Source: Rhizophagus irregularis
Lineage: Eukaryota; Glomeromycota; Glomeromycetes; Glomerales; Glomeraceae
DNA: 64,000 bases
Direction of reading: 5' to 3'
Assembly (NCBI RefSeq): GCF_026210795.1
Contig: NC_089440.1
Coordinates: 3,348,001 to 3,412,000, forward strand
The position numbers and the translations under genes are program-made. Positions 10,501 to 22,559 of the stretch are shown here, in pieces. The first letter of the stretch is position 1; each line of letters begins with the position of its first letter. A model generated the notes under the pieces. It saw only the letters and a list, made by a program, of their open reading frames with translations. It was not told the origin of the DNA and ran no database searches.

Positions 10501-12737
10501 AAAATCTTTCTCTTAATACGACTAATTGGCCAAAATTTAACACATTCACAGTGTAAAGTAAAAAATAGCTCTTTTGACTTATTCGAAAATAAATCTTTAT
10601 CCAAATTCTGAAGAAGCGTGTCTTTTCTTGAATAGAGCCACACGAATTTAATAGCACCACTGTTGTTAACTTTTGTGATTTCGGTAATATAACTTTTTTT
10701 TTTTTTAGAAAAGCAAATAAGTTAATTTCTCATGAAGTTTCAGTTCTTTTAAAACGAAATATTACCATATCCAGCGAACATCTGGCCCAACAGAATCATC
10801 GGGATAAATTTCACAACAATCTCCAACGTTAATCACAACATCATCAATTTGCACCCGATTATAATTTTTCTTACTCTTCGAGATTAACCCTCGGAAAATC
10901 GGAACTCCTTTGTGCTTGAGTTCTTTATATTCCCTTATATTACATCCTACATTCTTTGATGGACTACCTTTCAATTCATCACAATTGTCCGGTTCTAAAA
11001 CACAAATTTATTATATATTATACTATAAATTAATTGGAAAAAAGATTTAAATTAATATCTATACCTATCACATTCAGAAGGTTTGGAAATAAGTCATTAA
11101 ACCATTTGTATACGGTTGGCGTGACTGTAGTTTTTTCCAAGTTCTTGCCAATAGTCTTTATCGATATTTTAACATTCAAAGTTAGCATAAATATTAAGAA
11201 ATGTTATCATAAGCTGAAAAGGTAATAATAATTTACACTAGTATTGGAAGAATATCTTCCTGGACTCCATTCGTCTAAAAATTTCAAATGTCAATTTGTT
11301 AATAATGAATTAATTTATCTTTAATAAATTCATGTTACCTTGAAAAAATGGCTTTTCGGAATAATCTGGACCGAGAAAATAAGCCTCATGCCAAATTAAA
11401 TACATGTTATTAATCACGAGATGCCTAAAATCTCGCGTTTGAGGATTTAATTTAGAAATCCATTCTTCATAAAACGGGTCTCCACTACGAGAGTTGTGAA
11501 TCCAATTATAAAATTGTAATTCCAAATCCTTAAATAGCACTGACGGATTCGTATGAATCCAATCCAATACGTATTTAGTCAGATATACCCTCCACACAAA
11601 ACTCTTCCAAATTTGAGCGTATTCTGGTAAAGTTGACACGACTTTATACCAAAGATTTTCGCGAACAGAAGATTCAAACCAAATTATGATTTCATTATGA
11701 TTAACACCATATCCTTCTATAGTGAATTTTTTATAATTTACCTATTAAATATATATTAACACTTATTAAGCTTTAAAATATGATAAAAGTTAAGGAAAAA
11801 GATAAATAATTTACCCCCACGCATGTAATCCTTTTATCACCTTCAACAAGTATCCCATCCCAATACAATTCAGAACTACGGAAATCATATTCTACCCAAA
11901 AATCGACAATCTAAATACATTAATAATAGTAAGAATAAGTAAACAAATATTTTTATTATTATTATAATTATTATTAAATTAAATTTAAACGAACCTCGCC
12001 ATTTTTATCGTAAACAACGAAATTTTCGATACTGAAATACTCTGTATCATCGTCACTCATAGTATCACTTACTGTAGAATCGGCCTTTACAACAAGAATA
12101 ATGAATCAAAATGAATTGGTTTTTAATCATTATTATTTCTCATACTCACCATTAGGAAGTTAATGCATTGTTCCTCAGTAAATCTTTCTGTGACTTCATC
12201 CAGATCTTTATAAGCAGTTCGCACCTTTTTCAGCGCGGGGACTTCTACAAAAACCTATTTTATGGTATAAATATCAATTTATTCAAAATCACTGATAATT
12301 TTCCTCCAACGAGATTATAATAATTTAACGTAGATACATTTGGTCCATTTGTCTTTGATTTAACTGATACAGAAAATTTATTCAGTTTAGGCAATTCAGG
12401 ATCATATTCAAAAGAAGGCCCAATATCATCGATCGTAAATGTTTGATCATCCCCAATAAGCGAATGTGATTGACCTAACTTTGCATCATGACCATTCACA
12501 TCCTAGAAAGAAGTTAAATTAAATACGTTATACAAGATTCAACTTATTGTTGATTATTAAAATATTGTAAGTGCTATGAATAATACTTTCTGAATCAAAT
12601 ATAATTTCTGCTAATTTGATAGACACGCTCTTAAATCAACAAAAACAATACATTACCTGACATGGAACACGTGAAGTACAAGGTACAGCGACTCTGGAGG
12701 TTTCTCCACGAGTCTCAGGATCGTTTAGATGCAACAT
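7599..12737 (-). CDS. DIM-2-like (DNMT1 superfamily) DNA cytosine-5 methyltransferase
   Basis: Methylates cytosine C5 in DNA. Twenty-one exons rebuild to 1122 residues with frame kept throughout: 12657-12737, 12293-12502, 12150-12254, 11995-12084, 11815-11910, 11339-11741, 11237-11274, 11065-11155, 10766-10994, 10472-10692, 9929-10395, 9663-9865, 9440-9581, 9187-9370, 9000-9101, 8838-8940, 8425-8771, 8334-8347, 8176-8242, 7840-7896, 7599-7717. Order: acidic N-terminus; RFTS-like domain (about residues 145-370); BAH1 (375-520); BAH2 (525-675); catalytic domain from about 715. Motif I is LDLFCGGGSLGRGF, motif IV GSPCQGFSR with the catalytic Cys, motif VI LLLENV, motif VIII CAQERNRIF, motif IX VREAARAQGF, motif X GNSVP. 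SLVASVASFVDFYRPR points to DIM-2 rather than plant MET1 or Masc1/RID. No CXXC zinc finger was seen. One exon is only 14 nt. Confidence 0.93.
7960..8135. mobile_element. TIR/MITE-like element in a methyltransferase intron
   Basis: TCTTACCACACCAACCCTCG (7961-7980) is repeated inverted at 8116-8135 (CCGAGGGTTGTGCGGTAAGA), differing by one substitution and one indel over about 20 bp. The 176-bp unit sits inside the 279-bp intron 7897-8175 that separates the VREAARAQ exon from the last two exons, the longest intron of the gene. It contains a TCACGTGA palindrome. No target duplication was recognised. Confidence 0.7.
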
Positions 12738-13125
12738 TCTCTAGAAAAAAAAACTTATCATTAATTCATAAATATTTAACGCGTTTATTACCATCATGGG
12801 ATGTAATAATATAAACCTGCTCGTCTTTAACAAGGTAATGAAGAAATAAAGCGTAAAAACGAAAGAAACAAACGGTTTGAGATCCACCGCCTTTATAAGG
12901 TTAGATCCACACGAATATAGTAATGATAGTAATGTTTACGCGTTTTTATTAACTACTATAATTGGTATAATTTAATTTAATCATTCAATCCAATATCGAA
13001 TTACATAAGCTACAAACACGCGACACCAAAAGACGAATATTTATCATCAATTCGAAAATAAATTGGCTCGAAATTTATTATGTAATTTTTAAATAATTAA
13101 ATTCTTTATAATGTCTATATAAGTA
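12738..13125. promoter_or_regulatory. Methyltransferase upstream region
   Basis: 388 bp between the methyltransferase start and the ASCC2 stop, both on the minus strand. It contains no gene. It is AT-rich with scattered CG-containing stretches near 12915-13030 and should hold the methyltransferase promoter. Confidence 0.35.
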
Positions 13126-15988
13126 CTATTCTGGTCGACCAAAACCTCTTGACATTTTCTTTACATAAGCGTTCTTTTGGTTGTGATTATTTTTATATTT
13201 ATGTCGCGAATACGTAGAAACATTACTAGCGTCGGAATTACGCGAAAACTGTTCTCCACTTCCGCCTCTTCCCCTGCCTCTACCTCTGCCTCTACTTCCG
13301 CCCCTTCCTCTAGGTCCGCCTCTAAATTGATTATAACTTCCTTGTCGAGGTGATCTAGAAGAACTCTCGTCAGAAACGTTTGAAAATAATTCTTCTTGTT
13401 TGCCATTCCATTCATATTTCGAAAGCAACTTATCTTTTCTTGGCTATAGAAACAAAATAATGATTAATATAAATATTCAAATGTAAATAAATGGCTCGAA
13501 TTATTACGCTTTAAAGATACTTGCGTTTCTCTGAAACATAATATACCATCCCTCTATCTGTTCATCGGTCATCTTAGTAATTTTCCTGAGTTGAGCGCGT
13601 TTATCTGATTTTCTTACAGCACTTGTCCTATCAAATACTGATGGATCAGATTGATACATTTTGATAAGCTTTTCTTCATGCATAATACCAGGGTCAATCT
13701 TTAGTAACGAAAGAAACATATTAGTATGCATTTTTTTTCGTATAAATTTATAACTAATTACCTCCGTCTTATCACGCGAACTAGTACCCAATTCATCTAT
13801 CTCATCAACCGTACGAAGATCTATTCCGCGCATATTCAAACCGCTAGTGTCGTATGTATCATCATATTCATCTTCATACATAGTATTGTAAGCCATATTC
13901 ACCATCGACTCCTTATTGGATTCAATAAATGATTTATCATCTAACAATTTATCAGCTGTACCACGACTTAATGAAAGGAAAATAACAAATAAATAAATTT
14001 AAAAAATATATGGATAATTAGATAATAAGATAAAGCAACAAACTTCTTCTTTCCTCTGTGAATTCGAGATGTGTCAAGAATTTTTCCTGAAAACACATCG
14101 AATTCATCATTATCAAATATATTCCTACGCTGAGCAAGTAAATCATCATCTAAAAAAAAAGCTTGAGTATTATCAAAAAAAAAAATTACAATATACTAAT
14201 ATATTTCTAACCATTCGGATTTTCAACCGCTTCTACTTCACTAAAAGATAACGGAATTTAGTTAATTTCGCCAAAAGCATAAAAATCTCAAAAAACTATA
14301 ATATACCGTGGTAACGTATGATCCATTGATGCTAAATGCTCAGGAAGTGATTGTGTCAATAACCGATCTATTACGGTTTCCACGTTATTGTCATAGGTAG
14401 ACAAACATGCTTCAATAAAGCCTTCTCCTAAATCGGGAAAGACTTCTTGTACTTGTGAAATCAGAGACATTAAGTACATTTCATTATCATTAATTTCATT
14501 TTCATCAATTCCATTATGATTAATCCCATTGGACTAATTCAGAAAATAACCATAAGTTATTATTAAATTATTTACTATTAAATTTGTAAATATGAATTTA
14601 GAACTTAATTATTCTACCTTAACTTCACCAGTAGGATACTCTTCAGCGGTAGCACCATTTGACATGCGTGAATTATATCGTTTTTGCTTTTGTTTTAATC
14701 GCATATTCCACGTATCCTTTTCAGTTTCTTGGTTCATAAGTCTCATGGACTCCAAAGACTTAATTATATAATCAACTTGAACATCATCAGTGTGAAAAAT
14801 TCAGGATTATAATAAATAGATGATTTTATGCGTTAGACGTCATGAAAAAAAACATACATATATGTATATATTAAAAGGATATCCATCACTAATTTCATTT
14901 TTTATTTTGGTCAATTTTCCATTTAAATCGAATTCAATCTCCATATCCAGAATTAAAGGAGCATCAACAAAACATTGTACAGGTTTCTCTAATGGTGAGA
15001 GCTCAATCATATACATTAACATATCATTCATCTTTGCTAATATGTCTTTAATTTTATCATCATTCAAATTTTCATCACATTTAATGAATGAAAAATTATC
15101 CCCTTCAATGGATGCAAATCCCAGAGGGTTGAAATAACATGCATCTAAAGTATGATACGCTAATGAAACTGAAACATGCTTTAATATGTTTAGATCATTT
15201 AGTTCATTTTCAGAAATAAGCTTTGATATTAATGGTATTGTTTCGTCATAAAATGTTTTTATTTTCAGTAAAAAACTTTCATCATCCTTATCGTTGAATA
15301 TGTTTACTACAGGTTTAAAAACAGTAAACAAACAATCTAAAGTAATAAAAATATCTGAAATGAAACTCAAATAAACTTTTGCATCATGAATATTTGAATC
15401 AAAATTAACATCTTCACCCTCATAAACTTTCTCACCCATCTCTACAAACTTGTCTTTAATTGCTTTAATATAATTAATCACAGTAGTTGAATGAATTTCG
15501 AAATCTTGCATCAATTTCGGAACCGAATCAATTATATTATCCAAAATTTTTTTGGTATGAGTAAAGTTAGATTTTCCATAAGTTATAGCTAGGTCAAGCA
15601 ATAATGGGACTGAAATCACATTTTTAGTGTAAAGATCATCCACTAGCGTTGTTGAATTTTCAGGTTGATCTGAAGAAATCTTTGATGCTTCCGATACGCG
15701 CAACAAAATAGCCAACACCTTTTTTTCTAATTCAATTTCTCTTTTATCATTATGTTTAACGTTATGAGATCTAGCACGAGTTCCAAGAAAAGTTCCGAGA
15801 AACTCGTGAAGGGATTCGTTTTGTAACATTTGATTACAGAAAGCTGCATCCTGAAGCCTTAGAAGTAATGATAGATTTGTATCCCAAACATTAATTGCTT
15901 CCGTCCAATTTTGCTCTGTAAAGTTTTGAGATTCAGGATCTTCAACATAAGGTGGAAAAATTAACTTTTTAATATTGACTGTGATCAT
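13126..15988 (-). CDS. ASCC2: ASCC2/Cue3-like CUE-domain ribosome quality-control protein
   Basis: Homologue of ASCC2 (yeast Cue3), the ubiquitin-binding partner of the ASCC3/Slh1 helicase that splits collided ribosomes; it also serves alkylation repair in animals. Exons: 14858-15988, about 14618-14758, 14307-14533, 14212-14240, 14044-14149, 13762-13966, about 13510-13702, and 13126 to about 13445. The large first exon is the helical N-terminal domain (IFPPYVEDPES near its start, FLGTFLGTRARSH). The CUE domain is LISQVQEVFPDLGEGF plus VETVIDRLLTQSLPEHLASM. Downstream are NIFDNDEFDVFSG and YEDEYDDTYD, both typical of ASCC2, then an RGG/RGR-rich tail. The junctions between exons 1 and 2 and before the last exon are uncertain. 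The ATG at 15988 is preferred because upstream sequence belongs to a TIR element. Confidence 0.88.
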
Positions 15989-16065
15989 TTTTCCAAAAAA
16001 ATTTCTCTTTTTATATATAAATAAAATTCCCGGCTTAAAATTTACAAATTTAATTTTTTTTACCC

Positions 16066-16203
16066 GAGAATCACCCTTTTTGGACTGATCACCCTTTAAA
16101 TATAGTCTATTATTTATCCATAATATATATTTAAAATAAAGATTTGTTCCGATTTTTAAATAAAATATATCCACAGATTCATTCCAAAAAGGGTGATTCT
16201 ATA
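16066..16203. mobile_element. TIR element just upstream of ASCC2
   Basis: AGAATCACCCTTTTTGGA at about 16067 recurs as its exact reverse complement TCCAAAAAGGGTGATTCT ending at about 16200, giving an 18-bp perfect TIR around about 100 bp of AT-rich DNA. A further ATCACCCTTT lies just inside the left arm. It sits in the ASCC2/ERV2 divergent promoter region and creates a spurious in-frame upstream extension of the ASCC2 frame. Confidence 0.7.
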
Positions 16204-16339
16204 TTAGGAGAAAGAAAAATATAAATTGCTGTATATCAATTGGATTGTAACACATACTATATATATTGATCAAACAACAATTATGAATATATAAAAAAAG
16301 AAACGATGCCACTTTTTACCGTCTTTTGATATATTCAAT

Positions 16340-17046
16340 ATGCGCCTACCTTTATTATTTTTCTTATTATTTTTACTAGTTATCTTGCCTTCATTTCTCT
16401 ATTTGAATTATTCAGTCATACAAACAAGAGAAGAAGCGATTACTTTAATACCTGAAATTGATAACAATGTTGTTAAAGGTCCAGTTGTAATGCCTCAATT
16501 GAAGAATTCAACTATAAAGTAATTTACAATTTATTATCATAATTCTTGTTTCGTTAAATGTTGCAACTTATTTCTAGTTCTGAATATTATTGATTTGATT
16601 AAAAGGGCCGAACTTGGGCAGAGTAGTTGGAAGGTAATAATTAAATTTTGTTTTTTTCAATTATTATTACTATTCAGTTCATTTTTGATCTTTTGTTAGT
16701 TACTTCATACTATGATGGCAAGATTTCCAGAACGTCCTACACAAGATGAAAAAGAAGCGCTTAGAAGCTTCATATATCTATTCAGTAGATTATATCCATG
16801 TGGTGAATGGTAAAAATCGTATCATTTGTTTAACCTTTTTACTGATCTAATCAAATATTATTTTAATATTAAAATTATAGTGCAGCAGAATTTCAAGCTA
16901 TTCTTGCGAAACATCCACCACAAGTATCTTCAAGAGAAGCAGCATCTCAATGGGCTTGTGCTGTACATAATATTGTTAATCAAAGATTACAAAAAGAAAT
17001 ATTCGATTGTGGAAAAATTGCTGAAAAATATAAGTGTGGTTGTTGA
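16340..17046 (+). CDS. ERV2: Erv2-like FAD-linked sulfhydryl oxidase
   Basis: Flavin-dependent thiol oxidase that makes disulfides and passes electrons to oxygen, probably in the ER lumen. Exons 16340-16518, 16606-16633, 16700-16809, 16881-17046 give 160 residues. Residues 1-24 form a hydrophobic signal-anchor (MRLPLLFFLLFLLVILPSFL), favouring the ER Erv2 class over mitochondrial Erv1. The Erv/ALR domain starts at ELGQSSWKLLHTMMARFP. The active-site CxxC is CGEC in LYPCGECAAEF, split by an intron inside the second Cys codon. WACAVHNIVNQRL supplies the FAD-binding CxxxHN pattern, and the C-terminus ends KYKCGC, a shuttle-type Cys pair. Exon 2 uses the acceptor AAAAG at 16605, which keeps frame. 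Confidence 0.92.
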
Positions 17047-17176
17047 TGAATATTTATTAATATATAAATATTATAATAAAATAATGGTAATATAATAATA
17101 ATTTAGTACTTAAATTTAGCATATTAATAATTTATACATGTTCGATTAACCTTATTATACAGATAATTAATCTAAC

Positions 17177-18060
17177 TTATAATTTACTTTTATTTTGTGT
17201 CAAAATATCATCTAACATAAATTTAATATATTCTTTTCTTGAAGGTTGACCTTCAATTATTTCCTCCCAATCAACATTTTGTATATTAAAAGCAATTTTA
17301 GCTACTTCAACACAAATGCTAGCACTAAAACCCATCACACTCTGATTTTTCCATACAAAATGATGAACCCTATATAACCGATTATTCCACAAACTATCAA
17401 ATGATAAATGATATTCTTTTGATATAAATGCTCTCAGTGGAACAGTAAAACATTCTGAAACTTCTGATGGATTTGGTATAGGTTTATAAAATGGATTTGT
17501 TATTAATGCTGCAACCGGCGTAACTAGCAACTTATGTTTTGACCTAATAATATATATATATTACATCATTTATAAATTAAAAAATATTTGTTGCTTGTAA
17601 GTAATACTTACAAGAATGGTTCAAAATAGGTTAAATATTCAGCATCATCGGGTTTTATTCCAACTTCTTCTTCGGCCTCTCTAAACTATTTAAATTATAC
17701 AAATAAGCTATAAATTTTAATTAAAAATTATTATGTAAAACTTACTGCGGTAGCAATTATACTTTCATCATTTTCATCAACTTTACCTGAAAAAAAAAAC
17801 GTAAAATAAATTAAAATCAAAACTAAAAAAAAAATGGATATTCAAAAAATTAATCAACCTCCTGGTAATGCGACTTCCCCGGCATGACTTGATAAACCTG
17901 TTGAACGTATTGTAAGTAAAATTTCTAATTCATTATCATTAATAATTAATGGTACAAGTACTGCAGCTCTTTTTACATATGGTACATCTAAATAATCATT
18001 CTTTGGTTTATAGTTTCGAAGATTGTTGAGACATTCCTCTGCTGAAATTAATTTTGCCAT
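17177..18060 (-). CDS. PCD1: Nudix hydrolase, CoA pyrophosphatase type (PCD1/NUDT7/8-like)
   Basis: Predicted to hydrolyse CoA and its derivatives or oxidised nucleotides. Exons 17859-18060, 17746-17786, 17612-17685, 17177-17543 give 227 residues in frame. The Nudix box GX5EX7REUXEEXGU is read across three exons: GKVDENDESIIATA then FREAEEEVGI, with the metal-binding E residues present. Just upstream, RSTGLSSHAGEVALPGG is the extended signature (LLTxRS..L..H.GevalPGG) of the CoA diphosphatase subfamily. The C-terminus GQPSRKEYIKFMLDDILTQNKSKL has no obvious PTS1, so peroxisomal targeting is not supported. It converges with ERV2, stops 130 bp apart. Confidence 0.88.
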
Positions 18061-18270
18061 TATATAAAATCAAAATACGTATTCCCAAATTTCCAATTCA
18101 TTTATTGCTGTCCTACATACTCATAGAAATAAAGCACGTGAAGTCCCAATATAGAATGGATTTATTAAACTTTTATTATATACGTAATAATACAGTAAGA
18201 AATTTTGTCATTTAAATTGGCATTATACATTTGTTAAAATTTTTTAAATTAAACTTTAATCATTAAATAC

Positions 18271-20746
18271 TCAAGATTCTCCAAAAAAATTTTCGGAAAC
18301 TTCTTGAACATAATTACCAAACCAAAATTTGTCAGAAGGTTTTTTCCTCCTATTTCCTAAAATTTCTTCGGAAGTTTTAGCAATCCGCAACAACGTTGCT
18401 TCATCATACCACTTGGCAATAAATTGTAATCCAATTGGTAAATTATTATCATCATACCCAGCTGGTACAGAAACAGCAGGAACCCCGGCAAAATTCGCCA
18501 ATTGAACAAATCTCATTATATCAGATATCATAGTTACATCTACTTCACCATGTGCCAATGCACGTGGGTAAATTTTTGGAGCGGTAATGGCAGTTGCAGG
18601 AGTCAAAATTAGATCAACTTGATTACTGAAAAGGTTATTAAGTGTACGCATAATTCGTGTACGAACTTGTTGGGACACAACTAACAATAATAAAAACATT
18701 TTTAAGCTACTAATAAATTATTACGTTTAAAGACTTGCATAATCAACTATAGCTACTCACTATAATCCTTTAAATAAACAAAATAAAAAAAAAATAAATG
18801 AATAAATTTCAAACGGGTTTATAAAAAAAAACTTAATGAAACATAAAAGTCATAAAAACTTACTGATGCAGTGGCTAATTTCATTACGTTAATATTTGAA
18901 CGAGTAGGACATGAAAATAAATGCATCTTATCCTTATGTCTCTTTGCGACAGTGGTAAGTTCAGTACCAATAGTAAGCAAATGTGCTATTCGCGCTTCCT
19001 CAAGTTCAGGAATTTTAATCTCAATAATTTTAGCGCCGCGAAGTTTTAATTCGTCAATAAAATTATTTAATGCTGTAGTAATGGCTGGATTATCCACTTG
19101 CTTATTCCACATTGAATAAACACCAATTTTCAAGTCACTTAACTTATTAGTAACGTGAAATCCATGTAATGTGGGCAAAGGCTGATGCAAAGTATTGGGG
19201 TCCTTTTATAATTGAAGAATTAAAGTCGTCAAAATAATTTGTGGAATAAAGTTTGATACTATAAATTTCGAACCTTTGGATCTTTTCCAGCCATGACATA
19301 ATATGCTAACGCTAAATCGTCCACACTTGCAGCCATGGGGCCTGATACGGCAACTGAATGCGCAAGCGGATCTATTAAATAACATTTTGTGTTGCATTAA
19401 GAAATGCTGAATATCAATATTTTACTGAACAAAATAACTTACATTGGCCATCATCAGAAAACCTTCCACAAGTTGTTTTTAGACCATAAATACCACAAAA
19501 AGATGAAGGTATTCTAAATGATAACAAATCTTTAATAAATACATTCATTAAAGAAAATCATTAGTTTATCACTTTATATTGAACAACCTGACAGAACCTC
19601 CACCATCACGTCCAATGGCTATTGGGCATAATCCGGAGGCAACAGCAACACCGCTACCTCCACTCGATCCGCCAGGATAATAATCAGTATTATAGGGATT
19701 TCGTGGTGTACATACAAATGGATTATTATTTGTAGAACTAGATATTTTAAGAAGTTCAATATCATCGATCCTTCATATAAAAAAAAAAATAATACTTTTA
19801 AAATGAAAACAGTTTACCCAAATCCGATTTCATGCATTGAAGTTTTCCCGAGAATAATTGCACCTTTCTCTCTTAGTCTTTCTATGATGGTAGCATCACT
19901 AGTAGCTGGATTTCCATAATTTATAAACTTGGTACCAACATTAGTTTCATAACCTTTGACATCAATCTCATCCTTAACTGCTATCGGGATGCCATCAAGC
20001 AGACCCAACGAACTATTATTAGCGTATCGTTCCGTCGATGCAGTAGCTTGCGCGATGATATCATCGCGTTTGTATTTAATAATGGCATTAAGTGGAGGAC
20101 TACATTTCTTAAGCGATTCCTCAATTTTGTTTATAAGCACTTCGCATACCTATAATGAAATGAACAATTTAGAATGCCCACGTCATAACACTTAATTCAA
20201 CAATAAAAATACTTACTTGTAGAGGAGTGACTCTTTTAGCAAGATATGCTTCATGAAAATCGCTTGCACGTAAAAATCCCGAGGAATAATAATCTTTCTG
20301 TTGCAAGTTCTTTTGTTTCTCAAAAATTTCTAAGCCATCAACTGTCTTTTATAATGTTTCGAAATTTTAATAACTTAAATGTTAATTTTATTTCATAATT
20401 GAACGAACCTTTGTTTCCACAATTCCAAATGTTTCTTTTGGTAGAGGAAGTGGTATAAGTGTCGGACAGTCATCAATGCTTAACTTCCGCAATGCCTTAA
20501 GTCCTGCGTTCCAAAATAAGTATCTAGTAACGCCTGGCATATAATCCATCAAGAAAATCATAATTCGTAGAATAAATCCGCTTAAATATGGAGCTTTGAG
20601 CCGACGAGTAACCTAAATAATCGGAGAGAGATCAATAATCGTTATATAAACAATACTATAAAAAAACTAATCAATAAATTCTTTACCACATGTTCCGTAT
20701 GTTTCGTACTTTCTTCGTTTTTCGGGAGCTGTTCTGAGGAAGACAT
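18271..20746 (-). CDS. Amidase-signature hydrolase, plant fatty acid amide hydrolase-like
   Basis: Serine hydrolase cleaving amide bonds; the closest resemblance is to plant FAAH (N-acylethanolamine hydrolysis), though substrate is inference. Ten exons (20687-20746, 20409-20612, 20217-20345, 19818-20149, 19588-19737, 19443-19513, 19274-19371, 18864-19202, 18761-18767, 18271-18680) give 599 residues, near the roughly 607 of plant FAAH. The Ser-Ser-Lys triad is present: Lys about 190 in GIPIAVKDE, Ser about 267 in PGGSSGGSG, Ser about 290 in DGGGSVR, with spacings like known [17 protein letters not shown] and AVSVPAGYD follow. Exon 9 is a 7-nt microexon (GATTATA) that restores DYIVSQQVR. A short hydrophobic stretch near residues 30-45 may aid membrane binding. 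Confidence 0.9.
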
Positions 20747-20944
20747 TTTTCAATTCAAGCGAAATTTTCAGAGCATCTTTGATTATAAGGAACTATTTGT
20801 TACACCACATGATCAAAGTCGATTATCTCAAATTGAACTTCCAATTTAGGAAATTTTAGGATAAACTAAGCCCTGGGAATTTTTTAACTGCAACTCCGAT
20901 GATGGAACTAAACTGAACCCTTTTTCAAACTCAAATAAATTAAT
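20747..20944. promoter_or_regulatory. Divergent promoter, amidase/LIN1
   Basis: 198 bp between two divergent start codons; it must contain both promoters. No repeat or specific operator is recognised. Confidence 0.4.
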
Positions 20945-22252
20945 ATGTCTAAAAGATCCCAACGTGAAAGTTATTCTTTAGACCAAAATAAAAACGATCC
21001 CCTCGAACCATCAAGTTCAAAAAGAGTTCGTTTTCATACATCCAATGATTCTACAGTTGCTTCAGCTGCGAATGAGGAGGGTGAGTATGAATTTGATCAT
21101 GAAGACTCCTTAGAAAAAGCTAAAACACGTCGCGGTTCAGTTAAACTTCAAGGATATGCAAGTGATGAAACAGATACCAGTGATGACGACGGCACAGCTC
21201 TCTTTAACCGTCGAAAAGAAAATATAGCTGAAGATGTTGACGATATGTTTGCAGATGATGATATACCTAAACAAGAAAATTCAAAAGACTTAGATGGAAA
21301 GAAAAAGGTTAGATACTTAGAATTGGATGAAATTGAAGGTCAGGAATATACATCCAAGGATGCATATGATGAGGAATCTGGAGAAACAATAATTGAAGCT
21401 TTTAATATGAAAGCTGAGATGGAGGAAGGTAGATTTGACGAAGCAGGGAATTATATTCGCAATAAAAAGGATCCAAATGCTTTTCATGATAATTGGCTTC
21501 AAGGTGTTTCACGTAAAGACATTGAAAAAGCTAAACGTGCCCATGAAAAGCAAGAACAAGAGAGAAAGCTTAAAGAAGCAGAAGAAGCGTCAAAAGGACC
21601 ATTGGATCGTTTATCAATATGGAAGGAACTTTTAACAATTATGAAGCGAGGTGAAACGTTATTAGATGCCTTACAAAGGTTAGGTGGAAAACTTAATAAT
21701 AAAGGAAAAAATAAACGCGGACAAAAACAATATAAGAGGAAGAAAGGCAAAACAGATGAAGAAACTGAAATGGTAATTGACAAAGAACTTACGTCTGAAG
21801 AAATTATAGAACAAGAATGCAAGAAACAAATAGAACGACTTACTGATTTATCTGATAAAATGATGGCGCTGGGACATTTTAATGTTTATGATGATACATG
21901 GGAACAAATTTTAAGGAATTTGAAGAGAGAGGGAATAGTTCCAGAAGATTGGGTGCCATCAAGTATTGAAGAAAATGTCGAAGATAATAGAGATAATACA
22001 TTAAATGTTTCTTATAATGAAATTTCAAGTAATGTACCGACAAATCTAAGTACGCAACAGTTGTATTGGGAATATAAATGGACTGATTCATCGGGTGCTA
22101 ATTCTAATGAAATACATGGTCCATTCTCAGGAGAAGATATGAAAGCTTGGAATGACCAAGGATTTTTTGCACAAGGAATTTTATTACGAAGAGCCAATAC
22201 TGAAGATGAATTTGTTAGTTCCAATGGCATTGATTTTATTGGTTTTAATTGA
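20945..22252 (+). CDS. LIN1: Lin1/CD2BP2-like GYF-domain U5 snRNP protein
   Basis: Homologue of CD2BP2/U5-52K (yeast Lin1), a U5 snRNP assembly factor that leaves before tri-snRNP formation. A single intronless frame of 435 residues, unusual beside its intron-rich neighbours. The N-terminus is charged and disordered with an NLS-like KRVRF. DEIEGQEYTSKDAYDEE, MEEGRFDEAGNYIRNKKD and DNWLQGV are family hallmarks. A coiled-coil and lysine-rich middle follows. The C-terminal GYF domain (about 370-435) contains GPFSGEDMKAWNDQGFF, the proline-peptide-binding signature, preceded by LYWEYKW. The start gives MSKRSQRESYS. Confidence 0.94.
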   Translation: MSKRSQRESYSLDQNKNDPLEPSSSKRVRFHTSNDSTVASAANEEGEYEFDHEDSLEKAKTRRGSVKLQGYASDETDTSDDDGTALFNRRKENIAEDVDDMFADDDIPKQENSKDLDGKKKVRYLELDEIEGQEYTSKDAYDEESGETIIEAFNMKAEMEEGRFDEAGNYIRNKKDPNAFHDNWLQGVSRKDIEKAKRAHEKQEQERKLKEAEEASKGPLDRLSIWKELLTIMKRGETLLDALQRLGGKLNNKGKNKRGQKQYKRKKGKTDEETEMVIDKELTSEEIIEQECKKQIERLTDLSDKMMALGHFNVYDDTWEQILRNLKREGIVPEDWVPSSIEENVEDNRDNTLNVSYNEISSNVPTNLSTQQLYWEYKWTDSSGANSNEIHGPFSGEDMKAWNDQGFFAQGILLRRANTEDEFVSSNGIDFIGFN

Positions 22253-22559
22253 TGAAAGTACAGAATTTTGTAGCATAAATTTCTTTATTTTATGGCCATA
22301 GAATAATATTATTTAGTTATGATACTTGCATGAGAAATACTTAAAATTATTGTAAAATAAAACTAGGTAAATACCGTATTATTATAAGACACAATATTAC
22401 GTTCTAGATGCCGTTTTACATTACTTACAATTTCCGAGAAATGTTTATGAAAAAATTTGGTCAATTATGATCGTTATAATGCCGATTTATAACACCATTT
22501 ATGTCAATAAAGCCGGACAATATTAATTTTATGTTTTGACCGGAGTATTGCTCATAATT

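Noticed and set aside
16000-16174. N-terminal extension of ASCC2 beyond Met at 15988
   Set aside because: The extension lies in AT-rich DNA and a TIR element and has no family resemblance.
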